A stretch of DNA of 64,000 nt. Origin: Curvularia sp. ZM96 (taxonomy: Eukaryota; Ascomycota; Dothideomycetes; Pleosporales; Pleosporaceae). A program made the position numbers and the translations under genes. The notes beneath the pieces were generated by a model. The model was given only the letters and a program-made list of their open reading frames with translations, was not told the origin of the DNA and did no database searches. This document shows, piece after piece, positions 10,848-20,248 of this stretch. Location of the stretch: assembly GCA_022457065.1 (NCBI GenBank), contig JAJGBQ010000004.1:992001-1056000 (forward strand), written 5' to 3'. Each line of letters starts with the position of its first letter. Within the stretch, counting starts at the first letter, position 1.

Positions 10848-11052
10848 CTCAGCTGTCCTCGGGAGAAACGTCGGCTGTCCTCTTGGCAGGAATCTCCAAT
10901 TAAGCGAAGGACAGCTGAGCTTCACAGTTCTAATTAGGTTAGGGTTAGTCTGGTTAGGGTTAAATTAAAGTAAGAGGCTTACACCTTGTTCCGAAGGATA
11001 GCTATAATAAGCAAGATCGTCCATTTTAGGAAGATCCCGAGGACAGCCGAGC
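10848..11052. repeat. Inverted and scattered copies of a GCTCRGCTGTCCTCGGGA motif
   Basis: GCTCAGCTGTCCTCGGGA starts at 10848 on the plus strand. A near-identical copy (one mismatch) lies on the minus strand at 11052-11035. Two partial copies sit between: GTCGGCTGTCCTC on plus near 10870, and GCTCAGCTGTCCTTCGC on minus at 10920-10904. A direct repeat TCGATCCGCAC also occurs near 10828 and 11079. The arrangement suggests the ends of a small non-autonomous element or a rearranged foldback element. There is no coding content between the copies. Confidence 0.6.
10934..10962 (+). repeat. Telomere-like TTAGGG interstitial motifs
   Basis: The stretch reads TTAGGTTAGGGTTAG, then a short interruption, then GGTTAGGGTTAA. 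A further GGTTAGGGTTA lies at 11124-11134. TTAGGG is the telomere repeat of most filamentous ascomycetes. The run is short and degenerate, and it lies within the inverted-repeat patch. Confidence 0.55.
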
Positions 11053-11775
11053 TTTCTCCCAAGCATACTTCGTAATACTCGATCCGCACTGACCTGCTCA
11101 AAACTTGGGTCACACAGGCTATGTGGTTAGGGTTATTACCCCATACAGAAAACGTGTCTAATGCGTCTTAATCCTTGTCGATGACATGTTGGGCGGCCAC
11201 ATCAAAAGACTCCGGTTGGAATATGGATCGTAAACTCCGTCCATGTTCCCCAGGGCTATATCTTAAGATATCCAATGATATGTAAGTCTGTTAAAGGCAC
11301 AATGCATACACAGCAATATCACCGAAGAGAAGTTGTGCAAACTGAGCTCCAGCCAAAAGGCGACCCAATGGGTTACCAGGAACCGGGACGCTGCAATCAA
11401 GATTACGGGGCAGAGCCGCGGCAATGTGCACATCGAGGTTTTGCAGCTGATATTCAGCATAAAATTTCATTCTCCTAAGCCATACTAGTCGTGTGCCCCG
11501 TACGGAGTACACTCCTTGGCAACTAGCGTTAGTAACGGTCCGATTTGGTTATTGGAAAAGTAGTATATTTAGGCTAGCATCACTTGGCTTTACCATTCAT
11601 ACTAGACATCGACAAGGATTCGTTGTCGACACAAAGTAAGGCCGAACATTCTAGATGTGTCCCTATAATCAGCTGTTCATATCATGCCGCTTTCTACTAG
11701 CATTGATTAAGCCTTGGCCTTACTACCAAATCGATCGATACACTTGTGAGCTAACGATCAATCTCTTTCGATGGA

Positions 11776-11783
11776 TATAAAAA
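11776..11783 (+). promoter_or_regulatory. TATA box of the first small secreted protein gene
   Basis: TATAAAAA sits 125 bases before the ATG at 11901. It is followed by a CT- and A-rich leader with ACACACTC and CTTCTGAAACCAC, and by an A-rich context (CGACAAAA) directly before the start. Spacing fits a fungal core promoter with a leader of about 90 bases. Confidence 0.5.
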
Positions 11784-11900
11784 CAAGGCATAGAACCTAT
11801 GGAGGGTTTTTGAATATCAAGACTGTCATCTATCTACACACTCTAACTTCTGAAACCACTTCCCTACATACTTAACATTCATCCCATTCCATCGACAAAA

Positions 11901-12149
11901 ATGCGCCCTGTTATTTTCTTCACTGCTCTCTTCGCTACGGGGGTGACTTCGCGTTCCCTTATACCCAGAAGAACATGGAATATTTCAGGGACATGTCGTG
12001 GCGGTGTTTGCGATATCGATCTACAGTATGCGAATCCTCGCGACAGCTGCAGAGGTGGACCAGGGCAGTTCGTAGGGGATGGAATAGGCGGAAGGTCATC
12101 ATGTTGGCCTGAAAATACCAAGTGCACATACGTCTGGGGGTGCTTGTGA
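11901..12149 (+). CDS. Small secreted cysteine-rich protein (effector-like candidate)
   Basis: An 82-residue protein. Residues 1-17 (MRPVIFFTALFATGVTS) form a clear signal peptide. IPRR at 21-24 is a possible Kex2-type processing site, which would leave a mature chain of about 58 residues. The mature part has six cysteines in CRGGVC, DSCRGG, SSCWPE, TKC and WGC contexts, which is enough for three disulfides. I recognise no family. The small size, secretion signal, even cysteine count and repeat-rich surroundings are the profile of candidate apoplastic effectors or small antimicrobial proteins; the role is inferred, not shown. A clear intron-like segment follows the stop (12186-12250), so the 3' end could be spliced differently. 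If a donor overlapping the stop (GTGAGC at 12146) were used, the reading would continue with FPTC and about 30 more residues. Confidence 0.6.
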   Translation: MRPVIFFTALFATGVTSRSLIPRRTWNISGTCRGGVCDIDLQYANPRDSCRGGPGQFVGDGIGGRSSCWPENTKCTYVWGCL

Positions 12150-12185
12150 GCGAAAAGCAGGAAGTGAATTGGCGGCTTATAAGAG

Positions 12186-12250
12186 GTAAGTCCAGTATCA
12201 TAGACGTTATTTAAAGCAATGTCTTAGTTGCCAAACTAACATCTATATAG
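12186..12250 (+). other. Intron-like segment just downstream of the small secreted protein
   Basis: GTAAGT donor, CTAAC branch site near 12236 and TATAG acceptor give a well-formed 65-base fungal intron. It lies after the annotated stop, so it is either a 3'-untranslated intron or a sign that the coding end is differently spliced. Confidence 0.45.
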
Positions 12251-12882
12251 CCCGACATGCACTACAACGGCCGCAAAGCAATCTGTCGATAGCGTGTATA
12301 AGTATTTTGTACCATATATCTTGATCTCAGAAATGGTTCCCAGACACGCTTGTGTGTAGTATATCAGCTAGCATTTTGGGGACTAATTAGTTTGTCCATG
12401 TCTTGGAATATAAAGCAGATACGGCACGAGACGAATATATCAGAAGAATATCTATTGTTATCTACCAGGCACCTTGAGAGCCAACTGATGAAGTGAAAGA
12501 TGAGTGAAATATTCCAGATATTTCCTCATCTCCTTGACCAGCTCTTACAAGTGTTCTTAGTACTTAGCTTTCTCAGAACCGCACGTAGCCTCATGCGGTA
12601 GAGTAATTTATGTCTCTGAAGCTCTATCACGGTGTACGCATAAAGTAGACTCTATAGCTTAACGGCAGCACGTTTGGCAATCCCCATACATGCATGTTAG
12701 CTGATTTGTAACCTTTAATTTGTACTCGCGCTCTCTTTTTTCATGTACATATCCTACTTTTCCCTTTGCATATTATCGTCACCTCGGCGTCATATGCGTT
12801 CCTCCGGCATGAAGTATTGTACTTACATTCCGGCTCACGGGTGTCTGCAAATACGTCAGCCTTCATATACATTACAACAAGC
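12251..12882. other. Intergenic region between the two small secreted protein genes
   Basis: About 630 bases, TA rich, with no credible open frame. It should hold the 3' ends of both convergent small genes. Confidence 0.45.
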
Positions 12883-13062
12883 CTACAGTAGGTAGGAGAG
12901 CAGAATCTTCAAGGAACAACAGGCAGAAAATTTGAGAGGGCATAGTTGATCAGCTGATGCACAACTGATACAATTCTGCTTGCGAAGTAGTTGTTTACTC
13001 TCACTCAGGTGCGCAGACGCAATGGCAGCAAGCGCTGTTGTGATGATGAGGAAAGACTTCAT
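12883..13062 (-). CDS. Very small secreted cysteine-containing protein, 59 residues
   Basis: Read on the minus strand from the ATG at 13062. Residues 1-17 (MKSFLIITTALAAIASA) are a textbook signal peptide with an A-S-A cleavage site. After a basic stretch (KQLLRKQ), five cysteines follow in NCISC, QLC and ACC contexts, and the chain ends in a hydrophobic tail before a TAG. A paired CC and a CxxC are common in fungal small secreted proteins. A well-formed intron (GTAGGC ... GGCTGACGTATTTGCAG) begins at the stop; using it would only change the end to LHP. I recognise no family. It converges with the 82-residue secreted protein, and both lie in the same repeat-rich island. Confidence 0.5.
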   Translation of the reverse strand: MKSFLIITTALAAIASAHLSESKQLLRKQNCISCASADQLCPLKFSACCSLKILLSYLL

Positions 13063-14080
13063 TGTCGTGTGGGAAGGAACTAGGCATAAGCTTTTTTAGG
13101 ATCTTGAAATAGTCGTAGACGTGTAGTGGGAAGGCTGCGGACGAGAGAACTGATTTAGAAGATGCGCGATTCAAGACGCTGTGTTTGTACTCAAGCTCGT
13201 GATGTTATGCGAACGTTCGGCCCTATATTGCCTGAGATAAAACTAGCGTTGATTTCATCTTTTAACATAAGAAGCATGATCAGGGCGACCATGCATCTAG
13301 GATCTAGGATCTCAAAGAATAATTTCGTTGATAAAGTTGCATAACTAACCCTATCTTTGGAGTTTTGTCACCTAGAGCAGCTCAGCAGGCTTAGCTCAGC
13401 TGGACTTCAGACAGCATATAATATCTTTGTTATCAAGTCTCACCTCCTGCAACAGCAGGTTGATTCGGAGCGACTTCCTAACGACAACAAACCCCACGCA
13501 GCAAAATTTAGGTGTTGGTCAGGTACATGCTAACGCAACACTGGATTGATGCACTAGTGAAGAAACAATTATTTTATTTTGACTTGCTATATGTTGACGA
13601 TGCCAGATCGCTTTATACCGAGGCTTCAACCCACCGGTGAGTCCAAACAGGACGGTAGGGGATAGCAAGTACGGCACACTAACCGTTTCACAAAACGCAA
13701 GTGCTTACGCCAAGTTACGATAACCGGCATTCGCCGACGTATTCGTAAATTCCAGTGATTCAGAAAAAAAAAAAAATTTACTTCTGCTGCACGTCTTAAA
13801 AGAAGTCATGTGGGCGGGCTGTTCCTAAAGATAAAGTCACGTGAGATAGTGGATCGTCTCAGTAGCTTGGCAGGCGGTAGTCCTAAAACGGGTAGAGTTG
13901 ACAAGCGTCACAGTATTGTCGACAATACTGTGACGCTTGTCAATTAAAAGGTTGTCGCACCACACAGCGCATTGTAGTTTTGCTTGCAATAACAAGAAAT
14001 CCGATATATTTACACATCGAAAGAAACCTATTCTAGATAATTGTGGCGTTGTCCTGGAGTTCATATAATACAACCGTATC
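13063..14080. other. Intergenic region downstream of mitochondrial IF-2
   Basis: About 1 kb with an A-run near 13766-13778 and the 46-bp palindrome. No supported gene was found. A 60-codon open frame at 13162-13344 has no features. Confidence 0.5.
13898..13943. repeat. Perfect 46-bp palindrome
   Basis: The left half starts TTGACAAGCGTCACAG and ends TATTGTC at 13920; the right half from 13921 is its exact reverse complement, with GTCGAC at the centre. No unpaired loop exists, and symmetry ends at 13897/13944. It lies about 140 bases beyond the IF-2 stop codon. Confidence 0.95.
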
Positions 14081-17000
14081 TTACAAGCTCCTCTTCTCGA
14101 ACTTCTCTTCGTAGCACTGAATCTTGTCGCCGATCTTAAAGTCATCCCAGTTCTCAAACGAGATACCACACTCCGTATCCTTGCGCATCTGCTCGACGTC
14201 CTTTTTCTGGTTTTTGATGGAGCTAATGACACCTGCAAATTGGTTAGCATCATATCTTTTTGAAAGTAGGGACCCAGAAACTTACCATCGTGCACAATCG
14301 TCTCACCACGGAGCACCTTTGCTTTTGTGCCCCTATCAACGACACCATTGCGCACCTTTGATCCTGCAACCTTCATCTTCTTCCTACCACCCAGGCCAAT
14401 CTCAAAGATAGCCGCAATGTCTACCTCGCCGGTGACTTTTTGAATTACCTTTGGTGCGAGCTTGTCAGACAGGAGCTCCTTGACGTTTTCGACGACGCGG
14501 TAGATAATGTTGCTGTCTAGGATCTTGACACCCTTCTCTTCTGCGAGCTTGGCCACGTGTCCAGGAATCGTTGTGTTGAAGTTGACAATGTGACCGTTTG
14601 CATCTGCTGCGTGCGAAACATCAAATTCTGAAGGCGCGCCGACGCCGTGACGGAGGATGCGTGTGGACACTTCCGCATTGCCAATACCAGCAACAGAATC
14701 TATGACCGCCTCCACAGAGCCGGAAACGTCGCCTTTGATGATGAAACTCACAACTTCTGGACCGGTTTCGTTCTTTCCAGATGTCGCAGGTTCCTCACCA
14801 TCTTCAATAGCCTTGGCAGAGGCTTCCGAACGACGGGATTCATTGATGGCTTCCATATCACGTGCCATCTGCTGCCTCTCGACCTTTTCATTGCGCAGCT
14901 CAGTGACGGCAGTTGCATGCTGTTCGTCTTCGGCTTGAAGCACTTCGTCGCCAGCAATAGGTTGGTCGCGCCAGCCATCGACTTCGACAGCCATACCGGG
15001 CCCAGCCTCAGCAACTGTTACACCAGCTTCATTGCGTAGAGTGCGCACACGCGTCCATGTAGTACCAGCAACAAGAGCTGTACCTTGTCGAAGGGTACCG
15101 CTGCGAACGAGAACTGTTGCTACACGCCCCGACTTCTTGGTTGAACCTTCCAAGACCCATCCTTCGACGGCAGTCTGGGGATCAGCACGGTGATCTAACA
15201 TCTCGGAGAGAGTTGAGATGGCTTCTTCCAGATCCGGGATACCTTGGCCGGTCTTTCCGCTCACACAAACGGCCTGGACGTCACCACCAAAATCTTCAAC
15301 CTCAATGCCATGGCGACCTAGATCGAGTTTGACAGCTTCTGGGTCTGCCTGTGCCTTGTCAATCTTGTTGATAGCAACAATCATAGGCACTTTGGCGGCC
15401 TGTGCGTGCTTGATAGCCTCGACAGTCTGTGGCATAACAGAGTCGTCAGCAGCAACTACCAAGACGACAATGTCAGTGACATTAGCGCCGCGAGCTCGCA
15501 TCGTTTCAAAAGCAGAATGGCCAGGCGTGTCAAGGAAGGTAATCCTTTTCCCGTTTGCTAACGGCACACTAAAAGCACCAATGTGCTGGGTGATGCCGCC
15601 AAACTCAGTGGCAGCAACACTGGTGGAGCGCATGTAATCGAGGATCGTAGTCTTTCCGTGATCAACATGTCCCATAATAGTGACAACTGGTGGTCGGGCA
15701 GGGAGCTGAGCATAGGCCTCGAGATCCAAAGGTGGTGCGGGATACAAGTCGCCGTCGTCCTCTTCTGACTGGAAGATGGGTTCGAAGTTGTACTCTTGCG
15801 CGATAAGTCCGGCATGTTCAGCGTTGAGAATATGGTCATTCTGCACGTCCTCGAAACCTAGCTCCTCTAGTTTCTGCACGAAGTCTTCTACTCGCAGCTT
15901 CAGAGCTCCTGCTAAGTTGGCCACACTGATGTATTCTGGCAGAGAGATAGGTGTTGGTTCGTTCTTGGCAGCTTGTGCGGCCTTCTTTGCTTCAGCCCGC
16001 AATCGCTTGCGTTCTGCCTTGCTCATGGACGGGCGGTCTTCCTCATCTTCCTCCTCTTCGAATCGCTGTATCCGCCCTTTTCTGCCTTTGTTTCCACCCT
16101 GGCGCCGTGCAGGCTCCTCGAATCGGTTCTTTTCCTCAGGCTCGTCGAATGCGAAGCGGCTGCGTCTTCTCTCGCTCTCTGTTTCATGGCGCCGTCTGGA
16201 GTCTTTCTCCATCTGTGGCAAAGACGGAGGTTCGATTTCTAGATTGCCCTTTGATCTCTGTGCCCAGGCCTCTGCGGCATCAGAAATCGACTCTTTGTAG
16301 CGCTGTGGCGGCCGGTACATTGTAGTTCCTTGCTCGATTCGCTGCTGCTGCTGCTGTTGCGGCTTCTCACGTAATTTCGGCTTGACAGGGCATGCATTGC
16401 TCATGTGTTCCTTAGAGCCACAATGCCAGCAATTTCGTTGCGTGTTCGTGTTCGTGTTCCTTGCTAGTGGTTGATACGGTTTCGGTGGGCGGGCGGTGGA
16501 TGCGTCGCCTAACAACTTGGAGATCTCGTCTTGATCCAACATCTTTCTCTGCGGAGCTCTCGAAGTTTGTGGCATTCTTTGATTCTCTGACGCGAGTGCG
16601 GCGCCATCATGTTGTTGTTCGTGACGTCGTTTCAAGTGACCAGAACCGAAAGCGGGCGTACTGACCTGTGGTCTCGCATCCATGTTGACTGTATACCGGC
16701 TTTGCTGTACATTCCTGTACTCGTTTCGATCGTTGCCACCCATGCGTCGAGCCGCAGGAGCAAAACGGTCTCTGCTCTGATTGCGGCCATGCCCTTCTAA
16801 CGCATGCCCTCTGTTCATCGGTCGTCGCTCGAGTGGATTCTGCCGAGGTATTTGTGAGTGAGATTGTTGAGGCCTTTGTGTCGCCAGTGATGCCCTCATC
16901 CTCTCTGCTGGAGACATGTATCCTCCTTGCTGTGGTTGAGGGGCAAAAGCAGCGCTGGCCGCCAACGCCTGCCGCATCCGCTCTGCTTGCGACATGGGCC

Positions 17001-17193
17001 GCTCGCGTTCGTTCGCATCTTTGTATATGACGCCTTCTGCTGACTGTGGTGTTCGGCTGGACGAGTTGAGCTCTCTTCGTTGAACAGCGTGCGAGGGCGT
17101 GGAGATGGCCAATTGACGAGTGGCGCAGAAGACGCAAATATCACGGGTTGACGAAACCTGCCAGAGTGTCAATGAGGACCTCATCAATTGCAC
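14081..17193 (-). CDS. IFM1: Mitochondrial translation initiation factor IF-2
   Basis: Two exons, join(14081..14232, 14286..17193) on the minus strand, 1,019 residues. The intron (GTAAGTTTC ... GCTAACCAATTTGCAG) joins ETIVHDG to VISSIKNQKKDVEQM, and the true end is FEKRSL. The P-loop GHVDHGKT is at 508-515, and DTPGHSAF and NKID supply the other G motifs. Domains II to IV follow, with VSFIIKGDVSGSVEAV and VDIAAIFEIG. IF-2 places initiator tRNA on the mitochondrial small subunit in a GTP-dependent step. The N-terminal 450 residues are long, Arg/Gln rich and of low complexity, with a repeated MSxAERMR motif (near 67 and 92), and a CCHC zinc knuckle (CX2CX4HX4C, C255 to C268). The presequence is Arg/Ser rich. 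A family N-terminal IF2 helix domain (LPEYISVANLAGALK) precedes the GTPase. Confidence 0.93.
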
Positions 17194-17695
17194 GCGTCAT
17201 CAATTGCTACGTACCCGAAGTCCACGCGCTCTCCGCATCTTGGGCTATGTGGTGTGGTGTGTAGAGACGGACGGAAGAGGGCTTTCAAAAGTTTGGGCAA
17301 CGGTCCCGCCGGCAGATCCTTGCCCACCCGTTATCGCTAAACCGGCGTCACCAATCGCCGTCAAGCCAATCCCGACTCGGCCATTATTACACGCTTTAGG
17401 TATGGCTTCGGTTTGACCATAACTTGATTTGCTAGCCAAGTTCTACAGTATTAAATTGAACTTGTAGGAAACCTCAAAACGGTCACGGATGAAAAACGAT
17501 GGGCGACAATGTTGGTCACAAGAGGGGTTCAAAATAATGGAGCACCAAATAATAAGATAAATCTATTCTAAGCTATACAAAAGCACCACCCAGTTTCTCA
17601 ATTAGAAATAAACGCCGTCTCTATGCCAGATTAATATGCTTGTCTATAACCATCGTTTACACCATACTGCCCATATCTATTTTCCGCTCTAATAT
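17194..17695. other. Intergenic region between IF-2 and the cupredoxin gene
   Basis: About 500 bases. The first 200 should be the IF-2 promoter; the rest is the 3' flank of the cupredoxin gene, with TA-rich sequence at 17520-17690. Nothing else is seen. Confidence 0.45.
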
Positions 17696-18250
17696 TTACA
17701 AAGGCACGTTGGGCTTGATCGCGCCACCCTGGCTCTTGGATGGATCGTCGCTAGGCTGCTTGGTAGCTGTTCCCTTCGCCATCTCCTTGTACTTCGCCAG
17801 AGTCTTCTGCGGGTCATTGAAATCCTGGTTGATCACTCCACTCATGCCGCTCTGGCAATGATCTGCTTTGGTCTGCGAGCAGTAGTACCAGATTGGCTTG
17901 GTGTCCTTGACCATGAAAGTAAAGACGTTGGGGGCTTCGCCCGCGGTAGTGTTGAAGTTGAAGCCAGAGAAGAAAGCATCGGGGGTGTTGAGCGGCGCGC
18001 AGGGCTCGGCGAAGGAGGATTGCACAACTGAGTGGGCTTTGGGCAGAAAGTGGAACTCAATCATATCGCCGGGCTGGGCGACAACGTTTTCAGGTTCGAA
18101 ATGGAGGCCGTTGTTTGCGACGGTGGAGCCAGCGGTGATGCGGTGGATCACTCCAGTTGGAGCGACGGTGTAAGAGGGTATAGCGAAGGCATTGCTGAGG
18201 CTGGCGAACAAGGAGGCAGTAAGGGCCACAGTGGATGAGAGAGCAAGCAT
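17696..18250 (-). CDS. Secreted cupredoxin-domain protein (plastocyanin-like)
   Basis: An intronless 184-residue protein with a signal peptide (residues 1 to about 23, LALSSTVALTASLFASLSNAFA). One cupredoxin fold follows: FEPENVVAQPGDMIEFHF is the usual 'F.P..V.A..GD.V.F.F' strand pair. Type-1 copper ligands appear intact: His73 in KAHSVVQS, Cys124 in WYYCSQ, His131 in DHCQSGM and Met136. The C-terminus (KGTATKQPSDDPSKSQGG) is Ser/Pro/Lys rich, without a clear GPI signal. Fungal relatives are extracellular or wall-linked proteins of largely unknown function, often called extracellular serine-rich proteins. Its promoter side faces a long intergenic region. Confidence 0.88.
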   Translation of the reverse strand: MLALSSTVALTASLFASLSNAFAIPSYTVAPTGVIHRITAGSTVANNGLHFEPENVVAQPGDMIEFHFLPKAHSVVQSSFAEPCAPLNTPDAFFSGFNFNTTAGEAPNVFTFMVKDTKPIWYYCSQTKADHCQSGMSGVINQDFNDPQKTLAKYKEMAKGTATKQPSDDPSKSQGGAIKPNVPL

Positions 18251-20248
18251 GATGAACTATGTGTTTGATCGAGAATTCTTGATGTGAGGGTATAGGAGAA
18301 TCTTTGAGGATGAGATTTGCAGTATATGAGAAAGGTGGAAGTGTGGATGTTTGCTGTTGTGATGATATTGTACCTTCGCGGCACTCATGCAATCCTATAT
18401 ACTTGCTTGTTTCCCAGTATCACAAATCAATGTACTATTCACGTCCTGAGTGTAGCCCCCGGATGTTGCTGTTGCCGGCTGGAAGTTAGCCGTGTGCCAC
18501 TTCTGCTCTCGTAGTGGCGCTAGGACTAGGAACTGGATTCAGCCTCACAGCCTCACAGCCTCACAGCCTCATCAATGACCGTGCTACTAAGAGTTAAGCC
18601 ACTTTAGAGCTCCAAGGCAAGGCTGAGGTACCCAAGCCATAACTGGAAATCGCTCTTTTTGGAAATAAGTTATTTCGGTTGTCGCCGTCGAGCACAGGGT
18701 CAATGGGTGAGCTAGTGGATGTTGCTGATGCGGCTGGAATGGATGACGCCAGATTTTGGGCACACTATGGCTGAGTCTAGGTACCAGAAAAGAGTATGCT
18801 TAGCAATCTCCGTGGCGTCACATGTGGGAAAAGACTGTTTTTACAGCACCGTTGTGTTGTTGTCGTAGCAATGTCTATCAGCTTCTTTTGTCGTGATCGG
18901 AAGCCTTGCCATCCGAGGGGTGACAACTACGGTATCTAGTGGCACTGCCCAGTAGCTTCCACAAAGAGTCATATTAATTTGGTTATTTTCCAGGATAGGC
19001 TATTTTTGGGTCATCAGTAAGCAAGACGCTAAAGGATGCCTGGTGTTCCTAAAACTCGCCCAGGTTCTGACCTTGAGTACCTACGCTATAACCTAGATAA
19101 CAACGTTATCGCTTTTCAGTTGTCTTTCGCCAAATGCGTTGCTCTGCAAGTGTCATAAAACGTGAATCAGTGCTGTTGAAGAAATTTGCAGCCGATGCAA
19201 CTCGCACTCTGTACTCTACTCAACCCTTCGCAGCACACCTACAAATCCAATCAGCATCAGCAATTAGTAAAGGCAAGGAGATATTTCCTCTCATCAATGA
19301 CGAAACAAGGAGCTGCTAAAAACTTGCAATCAGCATGCAGCTCAAGTCTTCTAGGGATGAGCAAGGCGTCCTCTCTGCCTCCGAACTCTCCCAATGATCA
19401 ACCCATCGCTAAAGACCGATTACGATATCACAAATGCCCTCGGTTGTAGTTACCCATGAAACTAATCAAGCCGCCATCACTGCAGCGCTTTCACGGGTTT
19501 CCGGAGTTGATTACAGAACATCCTGTCCCGTACGCAGGGTATACTGATGCTGAGCACTGCTAAGCTTACTACCTAGCCGACTAGGCCGGTGCATCGTACT
19601 GGGTGACGAATAGCGGATGCCCCCTTGGATACCAGACGTTACCCCGCGCCATTCTACATATCTCCGATCAGGCAACAATGGACGTTGCGTTATCACCGAG
19701 ATTGCCGACATGGACTTTCGGATTTCTTGGCAGCAGGAATGTCCGCATATCGCAACAACGTCCGTTTACAGTATCTCCGACAATAGCATATTGGATGCGC
19801 AGTACTTAGGGTTGAGAGCCGAGTTAGTCCGTGTCCACAAACCAAACCGAGGTTATCCAATCGTTGGTCCGTTTCCGGATGTACTCCGATAGTCGAGGTG
19901 GCCATTAAAAGAAGCAACCCTATCGAGAAAGTCGTACGGAGTCGCTGAGCTACGCAAGCGAGGAAGTCGGACATCGTGCTTCTCGGTATCGGCGAGATAT
20001 TCATTGAGAATAACGCCGAGCACACGGAGCTCTGAACATGATAATTGTCGCATGGGCCAAGTTGATTTTGACGAGTCTTCCCTGACAGCTGCCACATTTG
20101 CTAAAATGGAACGCGATCCCTGTAGACCAGGGACGGGTGAAGTGGAGCACGCGGAACAAAGTGCAACGCTTAGCCAAATACCCTGTTTCTCCAAAAAAGC
20201 ATAAGTACTGGTGGAGCTACCATCCGGTATTCCCGCAGTCTTCACAGA
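18251..20248. other. Two-kilobase intergenic region between the cupredoxin and P450 genes
   Basis: Both flanking genes point outward, so it holds two promoters. Open frames of 60-134 codons occur on both strands (for example 19693-20254 minus) but their products have no domain, signal peptide or plausible splice partners. An 8-bp tandem repeat lies at 18541. Nothing else is supported. Confidence 0.5.
18541..18572 (+). repeat. Tandem repeat, four copies of AGCCTCAC
   Basis: Three exact copies of the 8-bp unit and a fourth with one change (AGCCTCAT). It lies about 290 bases upstream of the cupredoxin start. Confidence 0.9.

Larger units (their letters stand above)
10251..11775. other. TA-rich intergenic region with repeat remnants
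   Basis: About 1.5 kb between the broken transporter and the first small secreted protein. It is richer in TA and in short stops than the flanks and has no credible gene. It holds the inverted-repeat patch at 10848-11052 and the telomere-like motifs, listed separately. It looks like decayed mobile DNA, but no transposase or reverse-transcriptase trace can be read. Confidence 0.5.
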
